Positions 30,501 to 38,756 of a stretch of DNA of 64,000 nt are shown piece by piece (positions within the stretch are counted from its first letter, which is position 1; every line of letters begins with the position of its first letter). The stretch lies in assembly GCF_031326345.1 (NCBI RefSeq), contig NZ_CP133671.1, forward strand, positions 4,340,001-4,404,000, given 5' to 3'. Source of the DNA: Aureispira sp. CCB-E. GTDB taxonomy: Bacteria; Bacteroidota; Bacteroidia; Chitinophagales; Saprospiraceae. The notes beneath the pieces were generated by a model. That model ran no database searches and was not told the origin of the DNA. It saw only the letters and a list, made by a program, of their open reading frames with translations. The position numbers and the translations under genes were made by a program.

Positions 30501-30722
30501 AGTCAGTATAAATACCAAGGAGGTTTGGGCTATTACGAAAGTACTAGAGATGCTTCGACCAACTTCTTCTTTAGTTATTTATCTAAAGGTACTTATGTCT
30601 TTGAATATCCTTTGCGAGTCAATCACAAAGGTAATTTCTCCAATGGAATTACCACCATTCAATGTATGTATGCCCCTGAATTTACGGCTCACTCTGAGGG
30701 CGTTCGAGTCTCTGTTGAGTAA
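24558..30722 (+). CDS. Alpha-2-macroglobulin-like protein, paralogue 2
   Basis: 2054 aa from the ATG at 24558, which starts a good signal peptide (cleavage near NLFAQK). An in-frame ATG at 24495 would add a hydrophilic leader and overlap the upstream hairpin, so I reject it. Domain order equals paralogue 1: N-terminal helical region, MG domains (FFLDRAIYRPGQLVYFKG), bait-region domain (VEYATFRDKLYPGQ), a diverged bait-like segment (Lys/Arg-rich then acidic), A2M signature, and thioester ECTEQ with Cys1504. Its N-terminal half is clearly diverged from paralogue 1, while the last 2.4 kb is almost identical. It probably has the same trap mechanism but a different bait and outer surface. Exported, no lipobox. 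Confidence 0.9.
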   Translation: MQKNKYWGIICAFITVALSINLFAQKPNKTTMNNYPKAWEAINKLEYDGLTKSALEETQKLYTQIKKDAENPAQTAQLIKALLFINKYQARLEEDGLIKAIYRFQEEAKTATAPIKPILLSMVAEMYDRYLNQHLYKFQNRTKTADFKQEDIRTWDVARITEKCFELYHQSITYDETKTLAIKDFEAITYSSFNVEGLRPTLYDFLVHRALDFFESEKYYLTKPAFKFYLDSKVHFADGSSFINTTLKAKDSLASEFQTLRLYQEALAFHVDDKDPKAYIDLELRRLRYVLNKSILNDKNLLYLDRLEALHQQYKKQEVAAEIAFQIATYYYNQGQKYQPSPTEQYRWDIKKAYEICQKAIEQYPKSYGASHCEALISSIQQKNMSLDVEKINAIDAPILALLSYKNLQKVYFRAIPITKAQHTTLNEKYGEKRAAYLRKLSSTYQWSLEIKDEGDYQNHTIEFEIPKLPNGRYIIAVSADEDFSYKENGIAYSSFFVSNMSLVARQNDGNYSFYVTNRTTGMPLEGVRAEFYVSKYNSLLRRYETIRAHTTDSDKNGLINSQGLQTKNGYYQSSYFIKLSQKEDVLFLDDSYYNHDPNAPYQKQTTHFFLDRAIYRPGQLVYFKGLVLSHMTDGKDQKIVPNQQRIITFYDANRQKVADVTVTTNEYGSFSGSFTAPKGGLLGQMYLEDSHSHSTKYFRVEEYKRPKFEVVALPIKESYKIGDTVHVQGHAKAYAGNNIDGAKVQYRVVRQARFPYWNWRWGWYIPFNREQQEITFGETTTNEKGEYEIAFEAIADRSIPKDKNPEFQYTVHATVTDITGETHTTQSTVRVGYIALDVSLSIPENVNRENTSSFGINTQNLNYQFEAAQGEIVIEQLKTPNIIYKNRLWSKPDYENMDKESFKKKFPLYAFKNEDEPNNWSVSKEVLRTSFDTKQSKKLELKNVNNWKQGRYRVTLKTKDKYGAPIEIRKFFTLYSNKAKKTPLNNALFLAQSSFTAEPDTSINIDFGTYEKAAYVLYEIEHDHQIIHREWIQPKGRIIRSLSIEEKHRGNLHFHLTSIQDGRFYSSGGTIYVPWSNKDLKVEYATFRDKLYPGQKEEWKIKISGHKGDKVAAEFLASMYDASLDAFSANSWYFNIHPSSYRSLSLQGYNSFTMVGSALLQHDWNTYKSGASRTYPTLDWNGFSFYEYDYSRGNRVYKSASPKGRMRSKKEGSKLGAPIMDSSVEMEEVEADGFMNAEQDKTVVSNDQITAKPEAPEQAPEEDFGNINVRTNLNETVFFYPDLMTDKDGNIIIKFTMNEALTKWKFMLFGHTKELAFVSDTKSVVTQKDLMVVPNAPRFFRENDEIYFTAKVSNLTEKAMKGKAQLQLFDAISMQPIDAAFGNTQATLSFDAKAGQSAPLAWKLNIPDGWNTPVTHRVVAKAGDFSDGEEAAIPVLTNRMLVTETQPLPVRGKQTKKFTFDRMAQVSQSKTLQHHQLTLEFTQNPAWYAIQSLPYLMEYPYECTEQIFSRYYANSLASDVANAHPKVKRVFDQWKNIDTDALKSNLAKNEELKYALLEETPWVLAAQSEATQKKNIGVLFDLNRMANELTKARDKMADRQLANGGFSWMPGGRDSWYITQYIVEGMGHLDKLGVKDIQSDPKMAKMIQRAVDYIDVELARQYKELLKWAKRSKNEKEYLEQDHLGQMVIHYFYARTFFLEQKITNKTTLEAIQYYEGQALKYWRNKSMYMQGLLALGFHRKGTDLETPQKIVAAAKENALNSDEMGMYWKYPSGYFWYQLPIETHALMIEVFDVVAKDAKAVEDLKVWLLKAKQTTHWKTTKATAAACYALLMSGDNWLMDDQEIEITLGNKKLDQSQIKKEAGTGYFKTSWKADEITNDMANIKVKNPNNVVAWGALYWQYFENLDKITHFKETPLKLNKKLFKQINTDRGPVLKPIDSQTLEPGDLIKVRIELMVDRDMEYVHMKDMRAAGLEPTNVLSQYKYQGGLGYYESTRDASTNFFFSYLSKGTYVFEYPLRVNHKGNFSNGITTIQCMYAPEFTAHSEGVRVSVE

Positions 30723-30728
30723 AAGTAA
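28321..30728 (+). repeat. Near-identical 2.4-kb tract, copy 2 (3' half of A2M paralogue 2)
   Basis: Partner of 22048-24455. Only three differences change the protein (Asp/Asn just after the bait, Tyr/His in the G-x-TKEL segment and Asp/Asn near the C-terminus). The remainder are silent. Confidence 0.95.
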
Positions 30729-30751
30729 ACTAACAACAATAAGATCAATTA

Positions 30752-30782
30752 GAAGCACTGGAGAAACACTTTCCAGTGCTTC
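30752..30782 (+). terminator. Hairpin behind A2M paralogue 2
   Basis: 10-bp perfect stem GAAGCACTGG / CCAGTGCTTC with an 11-nt loop, 30 bp after the stop, followed by AATATTATTAT. Unrelated in sequence to the hairpin behind paralogue 1, which marks the end of the duplicated tract. Confidence 0.65.
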
Positions 30783-30817
30783 AATATTATTATAAATAGC
30801 ATCCTAAACTTTTACCT

Positions 30818-33800
30818 ATGAAACCTTTAATCGTTACGTTATTTTTGCTATCCTTTCTAAACGCCTCTTTTGCACAAACCAACTCTTACACTCAGCAATG
30901 GGCTAAGATTGATTCTTTGGAACATTATAGAGATTTAAAACCTGCTATTCCTTTATTAAATCAATTAATGGAACAATCTCGACACGATACAATTGATTTA
31001 AGTGCTAGAGCTCATTATGTAAAAGCATTTTTGTTCAGAAGTAAATATGAAGTAGAACTAGAGTTAGGACTCCAAGATAGTAGCCATAGAAAGCACCTTT
31101 GTTATTTAACGGTAATTGATGCTTTAAAACCTAAATTACTCGCCCAAATAGACCAAAGCAAAGACTCTATTGTTAATGCCTTACTTTATGCTCATCTAGC
31201 AGATTTATTGATCAAGTATCAACGTGATTTTTATGTTTGTAATAATATCCGCCCTAAAGTTAGAAGGGTTATTTGGAATGCAACAGGCAACTATACCCTA
31301 GATTCTGATCCTGATCCTGTGCAAGATTCTATTGATAATATGCTGCGTCTTTATCAAGAAGAAACCAGCCGTTACCTATTGTCCGCTATAGCATCAACAG
31401 CACCCAAAAATGTTTGGGCACATGATTATGTAGTTTTGCTAGGGCTTGACACCATAACCAATACGCTTCCCAACTACTCGCTCTATGATTTACTGGTTGA
31501 TAATGCGATTGATTACCTTACCCATCAATCGACATATACAACCTATAAAAAGACAAAAAAACACTATCCTTTTCGTGACTCTCTAGCATTCGTTCGTGTA
31601 GAAGATTTTGTTCAGTTTGATTTTACGGTTGCTGATGAGCATGCTAAAAGAATTCAAATCTATAAATTATACCAAGTGCTTCTACGCCATTATTTGAAGC
31701 ACAACCAACGCAATCTACTTGCCAAATTTGACTTGGAGCGAATGGTCTTTGGATTAAATTATAATTATGAAGGAATAAAAAAACACAACAGCTATTACCT
31801 AACTCGCTTGCTAGAAATGGAACAAACATACGCAGATGTTCCTATGGGTACCATGATTAGTTATGAAGTTGCCAAAGACTTATTTAATCCTTATGGTTAT
31901 CATTACCCTCAATTTAGAAACAGTATTTATAATAATCGCTGGAATATAAAAAAGGCGCACGATATCTGTCAAGCAGCCATTCAGCGCTTTCCTAACTCCG
32001 TTGGAGCAAAAAATTGCCAAGCACTGTTGAATCAGATTCTACAAAAAGAATTAAGTCTGTCCATAGAGGCAGTGACTCCAACTCAACAAAATATTTTAGT
32101 TAAAGTTACGAGCAAAAATATTGACAAAGTCTATTGCAAATTATTGCCTTTACCTGACCATTATTACAAGGAAAAAGCCCAGTTAGATTTATTAGCAAAA
32201 CCAACAACCCGCGATTCCATTTGGAGTGCCTATATTGCTAAAATAGCATCTCATTATAGTCATACTTGGGAAGAGCAAATTCCGTTGTCAAATGATTTCA
32301 AAAACCATTCTATTGAAATAAAGGTTCCTGCTCAAAAAGCTGGTGCTTATCTACTTATTATGTCTCACAAAGCTGATTTTTCTTATCAAAAAAATGGATT
32401 GGTTTATGCTTATTTCCAAGTTTCTGATTTGGCATTTATCGCTAGAGCACGCCCTCAAAAAGGACAGTCTATTAATGAGTTTTTTATTGTTAATCGAAAA
32501 AATGGCGCGCCTATTGAGCAAGCAAAAGTTCAGTTTTTAGATAAAGATTGGAAAAAAATTGACACCCAATACAGCAACAACCAAGGGCATCTAACGACTC
32601 ATTTAAACCGTACAAAACCTTACTCCATTCGAATTAAAAAAGGCAAAGACCAATTGTGGCTAGACGATCATCAGCTAAGATACAATGACTACAGTCGCCT
32701 AAAAAAAGGTAAAAAAACCTACCTCTTTACAGACAAACCTATTTATCGACCGGGACAAAACATTCAATACAAAGGCATTCTTACTCAGTTTAACACCGAT
32801 GGCACTAGTGATATTCTACCCCGCCAAAAAACAACCATCCATTTCTATGATGCTAATCAACAAAAAATAGCCAGTCAAATCATTACCACCAATGAATATG
32901 GCGCTTATAGCGGTCAATTTAGAATACCGAATAGTATTTTATTGGGGGAAATGCATCTGCAGGACTCTTTGAGCAGGAATAAGGTTTATTTCGATGTTGA
33001 AGAATACAAAAAACCAACACTGCAAACAAAAGTTGAGAGCTTTGTTGTACTTGGTGAATATAGGGATACTTTGGTTGTAGTCGGAACAGCTAAAACTTTT
33101 TCTGGAATGCCTTTGATGGATGCAAAAATTCAGTATTCTATTCTAAAAGAATATCAAGATACGTTAAAAGTAGCTACTGCTTTGATTGATGCTAAGGGCA
33201 ACTTTTATGTTCGATTGCTAATTGACAAGGAGAAAGATTCCTTGATCTATCAAAGTGATTATTCGTTTCATGGGACAATCGTAGATTTAACTGGCGAAAC
33301 CATTGAATGTTCCACGCACACTTCACAAAAAAATCTCAACTATTTCCTTTCAACTTCAAATGATTCTTCTATAGATGTTGTTTTTGCCCATGAATCCAAT
33401 ATTGTTCGTCATTCGACTTCAACTATAGCCAACTACAAAGCCACTAAACAACAAGGTTCTTCTACTTCTAAGCAGCCTGTTTCAATTCAAACTTATTTAA
33501 TTATAGAGCAATTAAGTACTCCCAAGCATCCTTATATCAATAGGCTGTGGAGTATCCCTGATACAACGATCACTACTGTCGCAGCATTTGAGAAAGATTT
33601 CCCTCTCTACGAAGCTTATGACAACCAACGCCACAAAGCCAATTGGGTCGTATTGGATACTATTTATAAAGACCAAGTCCATGCGGCATCCAAAGAATGG
33701 CAACTGAATACCTTAAATTGGGCGAAGGGCTTTTATCGCATTCGCTTTATTTATCAAGACAGCAGCCTTGTCTTAGCTCAAGAAGAGATTCGTTATTTTA

Positions 33801-36800
33801 ACCTACAAGATACCTTCCCTTCTCCTACTTACAATGTTGCTTTATTGCATTATAATAAAGATAGTTTTTTGACTGGAGAACCCCAAGATATCGTTCTACT
33901 GGAGGTTGGTTCTTACTTTGACGATGCCCATATTCTGCTAGAACTAGAGAACTATGAAAAAGTACACGAATACCGTTGGTTACAACCTCAAGCCTATCAA
34001 AAAGTTCCTATTGTACTTAATGAGAAACATCGAGGTAATTTGCACTACCGATTGCTGTCTATTTATAATAATCGTTTTCATGATTTTGAAAATTACATTC
34101 AGGTACCTTGGAGCAATAAAGATTTAACCATAGAATATTTGTCCTTTAGAGACAATTTACTACCTGGCCAAGAAGAAGAATGGACTATAAAAATAACTAG
34201 CCCTAATGGAGAGGCGGTTGCCAGTGAAATACTAGCTTCTATGTACGATAGTTCCTTAGATTATCTAACAAGCCATTCTTGGCATTTCGATGTGTATCAA
34301 AATTCTTATTACAGAAGTTTAGAGGATTGGTCTAGCAAAGATAATATCAAACAAAGAACATTTAAGGTATCTCAATCGCCCAACTGGCAGCTTCCTACGC
34401 TCAAATCCTACGCCATTGTTGATCCCAATATCAATGCAACTGCTTCTTTTCTAAAATTCAATCAATTTTGGTATGCTCATCCTCCAACGCCGAAGGACGC
34501 AGATGGTGATGGCATTCCGAATGAACAAGATTTAGAGCCTAATTCTTTGCCTTATTATCCTGTTGATGCCCATGGTCGAAATATTATTATTCCTGTTTTG
34601 GAATTGGCGGAAAAGGAAATCGCTACTATGGAGCGACAGGAAAGTTATATACTCGTAGATGGTATTCCATGCCTAAGCGTTGTCAATGATATGGATTTTA
34701 ACCTTTACGATTATGGAGGAATTCCCGTCGAGTATGGTGATCCCAATGATGCTATATTGCTCTCTCCTAGCAATAATGTAGGAGGTGCAACTCGAAACAG
34801 TTTGTCTGCTAACTTCAACAACGTCAAAATACGCTCCGACTTAAAAGAATCTGTTTTCTTCTACCCGCATCTAAATACAGATAGTACAGGTAGTATTAGC
34901 ATTAAATTTAAGATGAGTGAGGCGCTTTCAAGCTGGAAATTCAGGCTCTTGGCGCATACAAAAGACTTAAAAACTACCCTTAGTCACAAAGAACTGGTCA
35001 CAAAAAAAAAGTTAATGGTCATGCCTAACACGCCCCGTTTTCTGCGTCAAGGGGATATGGTTGACATCAGCACCAAAGTTGCTAATCTAAGCCAAGAGCC
35101 ACTAGCAGGAAAAGTGACGTTACAGCTTTTTGATGCGCTGACCAATGCTCCTATTGATGTCCAGTTTGAGCATATCAATACCATTCAATCATTTGATTTA
35201 AAACAAGAAGCTGTTACCAAAGTTCACTGGACCTTAAAAGTTCCGCAGGACTGGACTAACCCTGTTTTGTATAAGATAATTGCAAAGGCTGATAATTTTT
35301 CAGATGGCGAACAAAATCAGTTGCCTGTTATTAGTAATAAAACCTTGGTTTTGGAAAGTTTGCCGATTTTGGCGCATGGACAGCAAAAACAAAACGTTGT
35401 CTTTAAAGGTTTGAAGCACAACGCTTCTACTACCTTACAACAACACCGATTTACTTTAGAGATGAGCACAAACCCTGCTTGGGAAGCTCTTTTATCATTA
35501 CCTTATTTGATAGAATATCCTTATGAGTGTTCAGAACAATTGTTTTCAAGGTTTTATGCGAATAGTTTGGCTACGAAAATTATTACTGAAAACCCTAAAC
35601 TCGAAAAACTATTTGAAACTTGGGCAGCAAAAGATGTTCCTAGTTCTAGTTTGGATAAATTGCTGAATAATCCCACTTTGAAATCGATTTTACTAGAAGA
35701 AACGCCTTGGGTGCTCCAATCGAATTCAAGTGCTGAGCGACAAAAACACTTGGGGCAGCTGTTAAAACTAAGTCGTATGGCTAAAGAATTTCAAAAAGTC
35801 CGCCACCAATTGCTAGAACGTCAATCGGAAGATGGTGGTTTTTCTTGGTTTAAGGGAGGGCATTCCAGTCCATTTATAACACAGTATATTCTTAGTGGGT
35901 TGGCAAAATTAGAACAATTGGGTGCTAATGCATGGTCTAAAAACAAAGCGATTCAACAAATGCTGAAAAAAGCATTGGATTATACAGACCAACAAATCAT
36001 CCAACAGTACCAGCAGTTAGCACATTATTATCAAAACAACAAACAAGTTAAACCAGATTCTGATGCCATGCGCTTGGAAGATAATCTGAGTCCTTCTGCC
36101 ATTCAATATTTATATACAAAAAGTTTCTTTTGGGATGCTACAAGTATTCAAAAAGACTCTGCTTTGGCTCAAAGCATTCAGTACTATTTGGAACAAGCTA
36201 AGTTGCATTGGCGCAATAAATCTATTTATCAACAAGGCTTACTGGCTTTGGCTGCTCATCGCATCCGTCCTCAAAGTAAATATGCGCAAATGATTGCCGA
36301 CAGCTTAAAAAATCAAGCTATTATAGATTCAACACAAGGGATGTATTGGACGCAACCATGGGGATTTTATTCGCATCAATTGCCAATAGAAACGCAAGCC
36401 ATTATGATTGAGCTATTTGAAGAAGTAGCCAAAGACGATGCTGCTGTCTACTTACTAAAGCTTTGGTTATTGCGCCAGAAAAAAGGAACTGCTTGGGCTA
36501 GTACAAAAGCGACTACTACCGCTTGTTACGCTTTGCTGATGTCTGGCAACAATTGGTTAGACCATTCAATTGGTTTGGACATTCAAATTGGAAAAGAATC
36601 CTTTTCGTCCACAACTATGGATCAAGAATTAGGAACAGGTTATTTTCAAAAAACTTGGCCTTCTGACTCGATCAACAAAGACATGGCAATCATAAGCATT
36701 ACCAATAAAAATAATACGCCTGCTTTGGGTGCTGCTTATTGGCAATACTTTGAGCAATTTGAAAACATCCACACTTTTCAAGAAACACCTCTAAAGATAA

Positions 36801-37204
36801 AAAAAGAGCTGTTCTTGCAAACGCCAAGTACAACAGGTGTTGTTCACACACCAATTCAAACAACAGACATAAAACCAGGAGATTTGATTTTGGTAAAAAT
36901 TGAGTTGGAAGTAGGGCAAACGATGGAATATTTACACCTAAAAGATATGCGTGCAGCCGGTTTTGAACCGACCAATGTTCTCAGTCGTTATCATTATCAG
37001 AATGGCATAGGCTATTATCAAATGACCAAAGATGCCTCTAGCAATTTCTTTTTTAGAGAGTTAAAGAAAGGAGCATATACTTTTGAATATACCCTTCGTG
37101 CCGTCCACAAGGGGCAATTTTCTAATGGGATTACAACAATTCAATCTATGTATGCGCCAGAGTTTACGGCACATTCTGAAGCGATAGATGTGATTATAAA
37201 GTAG
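30818..37204 (+). CDS. Alpha-2-macroglobulin-like protein, paralogue 3 with TSP3-like motif in the bait position
   Basis: 2128 aa; signal peptide ends NASFAQ, no lipobox. It keeps the family order: helical N-terminal region, MG domains with LFTDKPIYRPGQNIQYKG and FDVEEYKKPT, a bait-region domain (IEYLSFRDNLLPGQ), A2M signature VFFYPHLNTDSTGS and thioester ECSEQ with Cys1571. It is much more diverged from paralogues 1 and 2 than they are from each other and did not take part in the 3' homogenisation. Its bait position is longer (about residues 1220-1340) and holds DADGDGIPNEQD, a thrombospondin type-3-like calcium-binding motif, plus an ILVDGIPC segment. This implies a different trigger or stability. 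Own 3' hairpin; probably monocistronic. Confidence 0.9.
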   Translation: MKPLIVTLFLLSFLNASFAQTNSYTQQWAKIDSLEHYRDLKPAIPLLNQLMEQSRHDTIDLSARAHYVKAFLFRSKYEVELELGLQDSSHRKHLCYLTVIDALKPKLLAQIDQSKDSIVNALLYAHLADLLIKYQRDFYVCNNIRPKVRRVIWNATGNYTLDSDPDPVQDSIDNMLRLYQEETSRYLLSAIASTAPKNVWAHDYVVLLGLDTITNTLPNYSLYDLLVDNAIDYLTHQSTYTTYKKTKKHYPFRDSLAFVRVEDFVQFDFTVADEHAKRIQIYKLYQVLLRHYLKHNQRNLLAKFDLERMVFGLNYNYEGIKKHNSYYLTRLLEMEQTYADVPMGTMISYEVAKDLFNPYGYHYPQFRNSIYNNRWNIKKAHDICQAAIQRFPNSVGAKNCQALLNQILQKELSLSIEAVTPTQQNILVKVTSKNIDKVYCKLLPLPDHYYKEKAQLDLLAKPTTRDSIWSAYIAKIASHYSHTWEEQIPLSNDFKNHSIEIKVPAQKAGAYLLIMSHKADFSYQKNGLVYAYFQVSDLAFIARARPQKGQSINEFFIVNRKNGAPIEQAKVQFLDKDWKKIDTQYSNNQGHLTTHLNRTKPYSIRIKKGKDQLWLDDHQLRYNDYSRLKKGKKTYLFTDKPIYRPGQNIQYKGILTQFNTDGTSDILPRQKTTIHFYDANQQKIASQIITTNEYGAYSGQFRIPNSILLGEMHLQDSLSRNKVYFDVEEYKKPTLQTKVESFVVLGEYRDTLVVVGTAKTFSGMPLMDAKIQYSILKEYQDTLKVATALIDAKGNFYVRLLIDKEKDSLIYQSDYSFHGTIVDLTGETIECSTHTSQKNLNYFLSTSNDSSIDVVFAHESNIVRHSTSTIANYKATKQQGSSTSKQPVSIQTYLIIEQLSTPKHPYINRLWSIPDTTITTVAAFEKDFPLYEAYDNQRHKANWVVLDTIYKDQVHAASKEWQLNTLNWAKGFYRIRFIYQDSSLVLAQEEIRYFNLQDTFPSPTYNVALLHYNKDSFLTGEPQDIVLLEVGSYFDDAHILLELENYEKVHEYRWLQPQAYQKVPIVLNEKHRGNLHYRLLSIYNNRFHDFENYIQVPWSNKDLTIEYLSFRDNLLPGQEEEWTIKITSPNGEAVASEILASMYDSSLDYLTSHSWHFDVYQNSYYRSLEDWSSKDNIKQRTFKVSQSPNWQLPTLKSYAIVDPNINATASFLKFNQFWYAHPPTPKDADGDGIPNEQDLEPNSLPYYPVDAHGRNIIIPVLELAEKEIATMERQESYILVDGIPCLSVVNDMDFNLYDYGGIPVEYGDPNDAILLSPSNNVGGATRNSLSANFNNVKIRSDLKESVFFYPHLNTDSTGSISIKFKMSEALSSWKFRLLAHTKDLKTTLSHKELVTKKKLMVMPNTPRFLRQGDMVDISTKVANLSQEPLAGKVTLQLFDALTNAPIDVQFEHINTIQSFDLKQEAVTKVHWTLKVPQDWTNPVLYKIIAKADNFSDGEQNQLPVISNKTLVLESLPILAHGQQKQNVVFKGLKHNASTTLQQHRFTLEMSTNPAWEALLSLPYLIEYPYECSEQLFSRFYANSLATKIITENPKLEKLFETWAAKDVPSSSLDKLLNNPTLKSILLEETPWVLQSNSSAERQKHLGQLLKLSRMAKEFQKVRHQLLERQSEDGGFSWFKGGHSSPFITQYILSGLAKLEQLGANAWSKNKAIQQMLKKALDYTDQQIIQQYQQLAHYYQNNKQVKPDSDAMRLEDNLSPSAIQYLYTKSFFWDATSIQKDSALAQSIQYYLEQAKLHWRNKSIYQQGLLALAAHRIRPQSKYAQMIADSLKNQAIIDSTQGMYWTQPWGFYSHQLPIETQAIMIELFEEVAKDDAAVYLLKLWLLRQKKGTAWASTKATTTACYALLMSGNNWLDHSIGLDIQIGKESFSSTTMDQELGTGYFQKTWPSDSINKDMAIISITNKNNTPALGAAYWQYFEQFENIHTFQETPLKIKKELFLQTPSTTGVVHTPIQTTDIKPGDLILVKIELEVGQTMEYLHLKDMRAAGFEPTNVLSRYHYQNGIGYYQMTKDASSNFFFRELKKGAYTFEYTLRAVHKGQFSNGITTIQSMYAPEFTAHSEAIDVIIK

Positions 37205-37217
37205 TGCTTACAATATT

Positions 37218-37262
37218 ACTATTGAATGCTTGACTGACGAATATTATCAAGCATTCAGTAGT
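37218..37262 (+). terminator. Hairpin behind A2M paralogue 3
   Basis: 16-bp stem ACTATTGAATGCTTGA / TCAAGCATTCAGTAGT with one T-G pair and a 13-nt loop. It lies between two convergent genes (A2M 3 and the PLP enzyme) and could end both transcripts. Confidence 0.7.
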
Positions 37263-37283
37263 AAATATCACAAAATTTAATCC

Positions 37284-38756
37284 TTAAATAGCACTAAACA
37301 GCTTATTCATAAACTCTGTTAGCAAAACATTGCGCTGTTGGACAGGCAGTTGATTTAGAATATTATTAATCATTTCTAAATTATCAGGCAAGCCTGCCCC
37401 TTCGCCTCCACCTCCTAAACCAAGCATTTCTGCTAGATTGTCAAACGTTTCAGCATTCATATTGTCAAACATGGGTGCCAACATAGCTGGATCCAATGCC
37501 ATTTCAGGTGCTTGTTTTTCTTTTAATGCTGCAATCGCTGATTTAAATTCTTTTAATAATTCTGGAATATGTGCTACGTTCGCTCGATTAATACTCAAAT
37601 GCAATGCTTCTTTAGAACAATTAGCGGCTAATTGAACTTGAATATGCCAGCCCCTTTTTGCCATCCAGTCACTAATAGCAAAAACATTAATTTTAGGATC
37701 GGTAGAAACAATTGCTACTAAATTGATGTCAGGATCCCCCATTACTTCTAACTCTGGAATTGCTGCAATCCCTTCTCGACATAACTTAGTGGCTTCTTGA
37801 CAACCTTTGACAATATCAATGTATCCCTCCTGTCCAATATGATTTAGGGTTGCCCAAGCACCAGCCAAAGGACCACCTGTCTTGCTAGACAATACGGTTG
37901 GATTAATCACTGTGTAACCAGACCAGCTAGAACAAGCAAAAATTTGATGCCGTCTCAAATCTCTATTTTTTTGCAGAATACAAGAAGCTCCCTTAGCAGC
38001 ATATCCATATTTGTGAAAATCCGCTGACATAGAGGTTACACCATCGACACTAAAATCAAAAGGAGGAACATCATAGCCTGCCTTGCGGGCAAAAGGTAAG
38101 TAAAAGCCACCAACACAAGCATCAACATGGCATAAAATATTTCTAGATTTTGCCATCGCTGCAAGTTCTTCTATGGGATCAATTACCCCATGAGCATAAG
38201 AAGGTGCCGACCCAACAATTAGAATGGTGTTTTCTGTAATCGCTGCTTCAACCAGTTTCGGATCTACTTTCAAAGTGTCTTTATCAACAGGAACCATAAC
38301 GACTTTTACCCCCAAATAATGTCCCGCTTTGTGGAAAGCTGCATGTGCCGTTTCTCCTATAATTAGTTCTGGCACTTGGATTTCTGGTCGATTGGCTCTA
38401 AAATAATCTCTTGCCGTTTTAACAGCCAGTATAATACTTTCTGTACCGCCTGAGGTAAAGTTTCCGACTACTTCATCATCTCCTCCTAACAAATCTTTTG
38501 CCATCCCAATCAAATCATTTTCAAGCCTTAATAAGCTTGGGAATGCTGTTGGATCCAAACCATTTTCAATGAGGTACATCTTATAAGCCTCCTTTGTCAA
38601 GTTTTCCGTTTCTTTTTTGGGTTCATAAACATAAGCGAGCACTTTCCCTGAATCCCAAGGCACATCATTCTTTTTCATAGCTTTTAGCTCGCTTAGTATT
38701 TCTTCTGTCGATAAACCTTTTTGAGGAATCGAAATCTTATTGGTCTTTACTTCCAT
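37284..38756 (-). CDS. PLP-dependent lyase/decarboxylase, sphingosine-1-phosphate-lyase-like
   Basis: 490 aa from the ATG at 38756. The ATG at 38822 would add 22 basic residues with no support. Fold-type-I group II decarboxylase features: NFTSGGTESI for phosphate binding, HVDACVGGF with Asp212 contacting the pyridine nitrogen, and SADFHKYGYAAKG with the PLP Lys249. The segments DFSVDGVTSMSADFHKYG and PTVLSSKTGGPLAGAWATLNHIG match sphingosine-1-phosphate lyases more closely than glutamate or tyrosine decarboxylases. There is no N-terminal membrane anchor as in eukaryotic SPL, so the enzyme should be cytosolic. A Gly/Met-rich tail (about 70 residues, including GLGGGGEGAG) is unusual. Substrate is inferred; Bacteroidota sphingolipid turnover is plausible. 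Confidence 0.82.
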   Translation of the reverse strand: MEVKTNKISIPQKGLSTEEILSELKAMKKNDVPWDSGKVLAYVYEPKKETENLTKEAYKMYLIENGLDPTAFPSLLRLENDLIGMAKDLLGGDDEVVGNFTSGGTESIILAVKTARDYFRANRPEIQVPELIIGETAHAAFHKAGHYLGVKVVMVPVDKDTLKVDPKLVEAAITENTILIVGSAPSYAHGVIDPIEELAAMAKSRNILCHVDACVGGFYLPFARKAGYDVPPFDFSVDGVTSMSADFHKYGYAAKGASCILQKNRDLRRHQIFACSSWSGYTVINPTVLSSKTGGPLAGAWATLNHIGQEGYIDIVKGCQEATKLCREGIAAIPELEVMGDPDINLVAIVSTDPKINVFAISDWMAKRGWHIQVQLAANCSKEALHLSINRANVAHIPELLKEFKSAIAALKEKQAPEMALDPAMLAPMFDNMNAETFDNLAEMLGLGGGGEGAGLPDNLEMINNILNQLPVQQRNVLLTEFMNKLFSAI

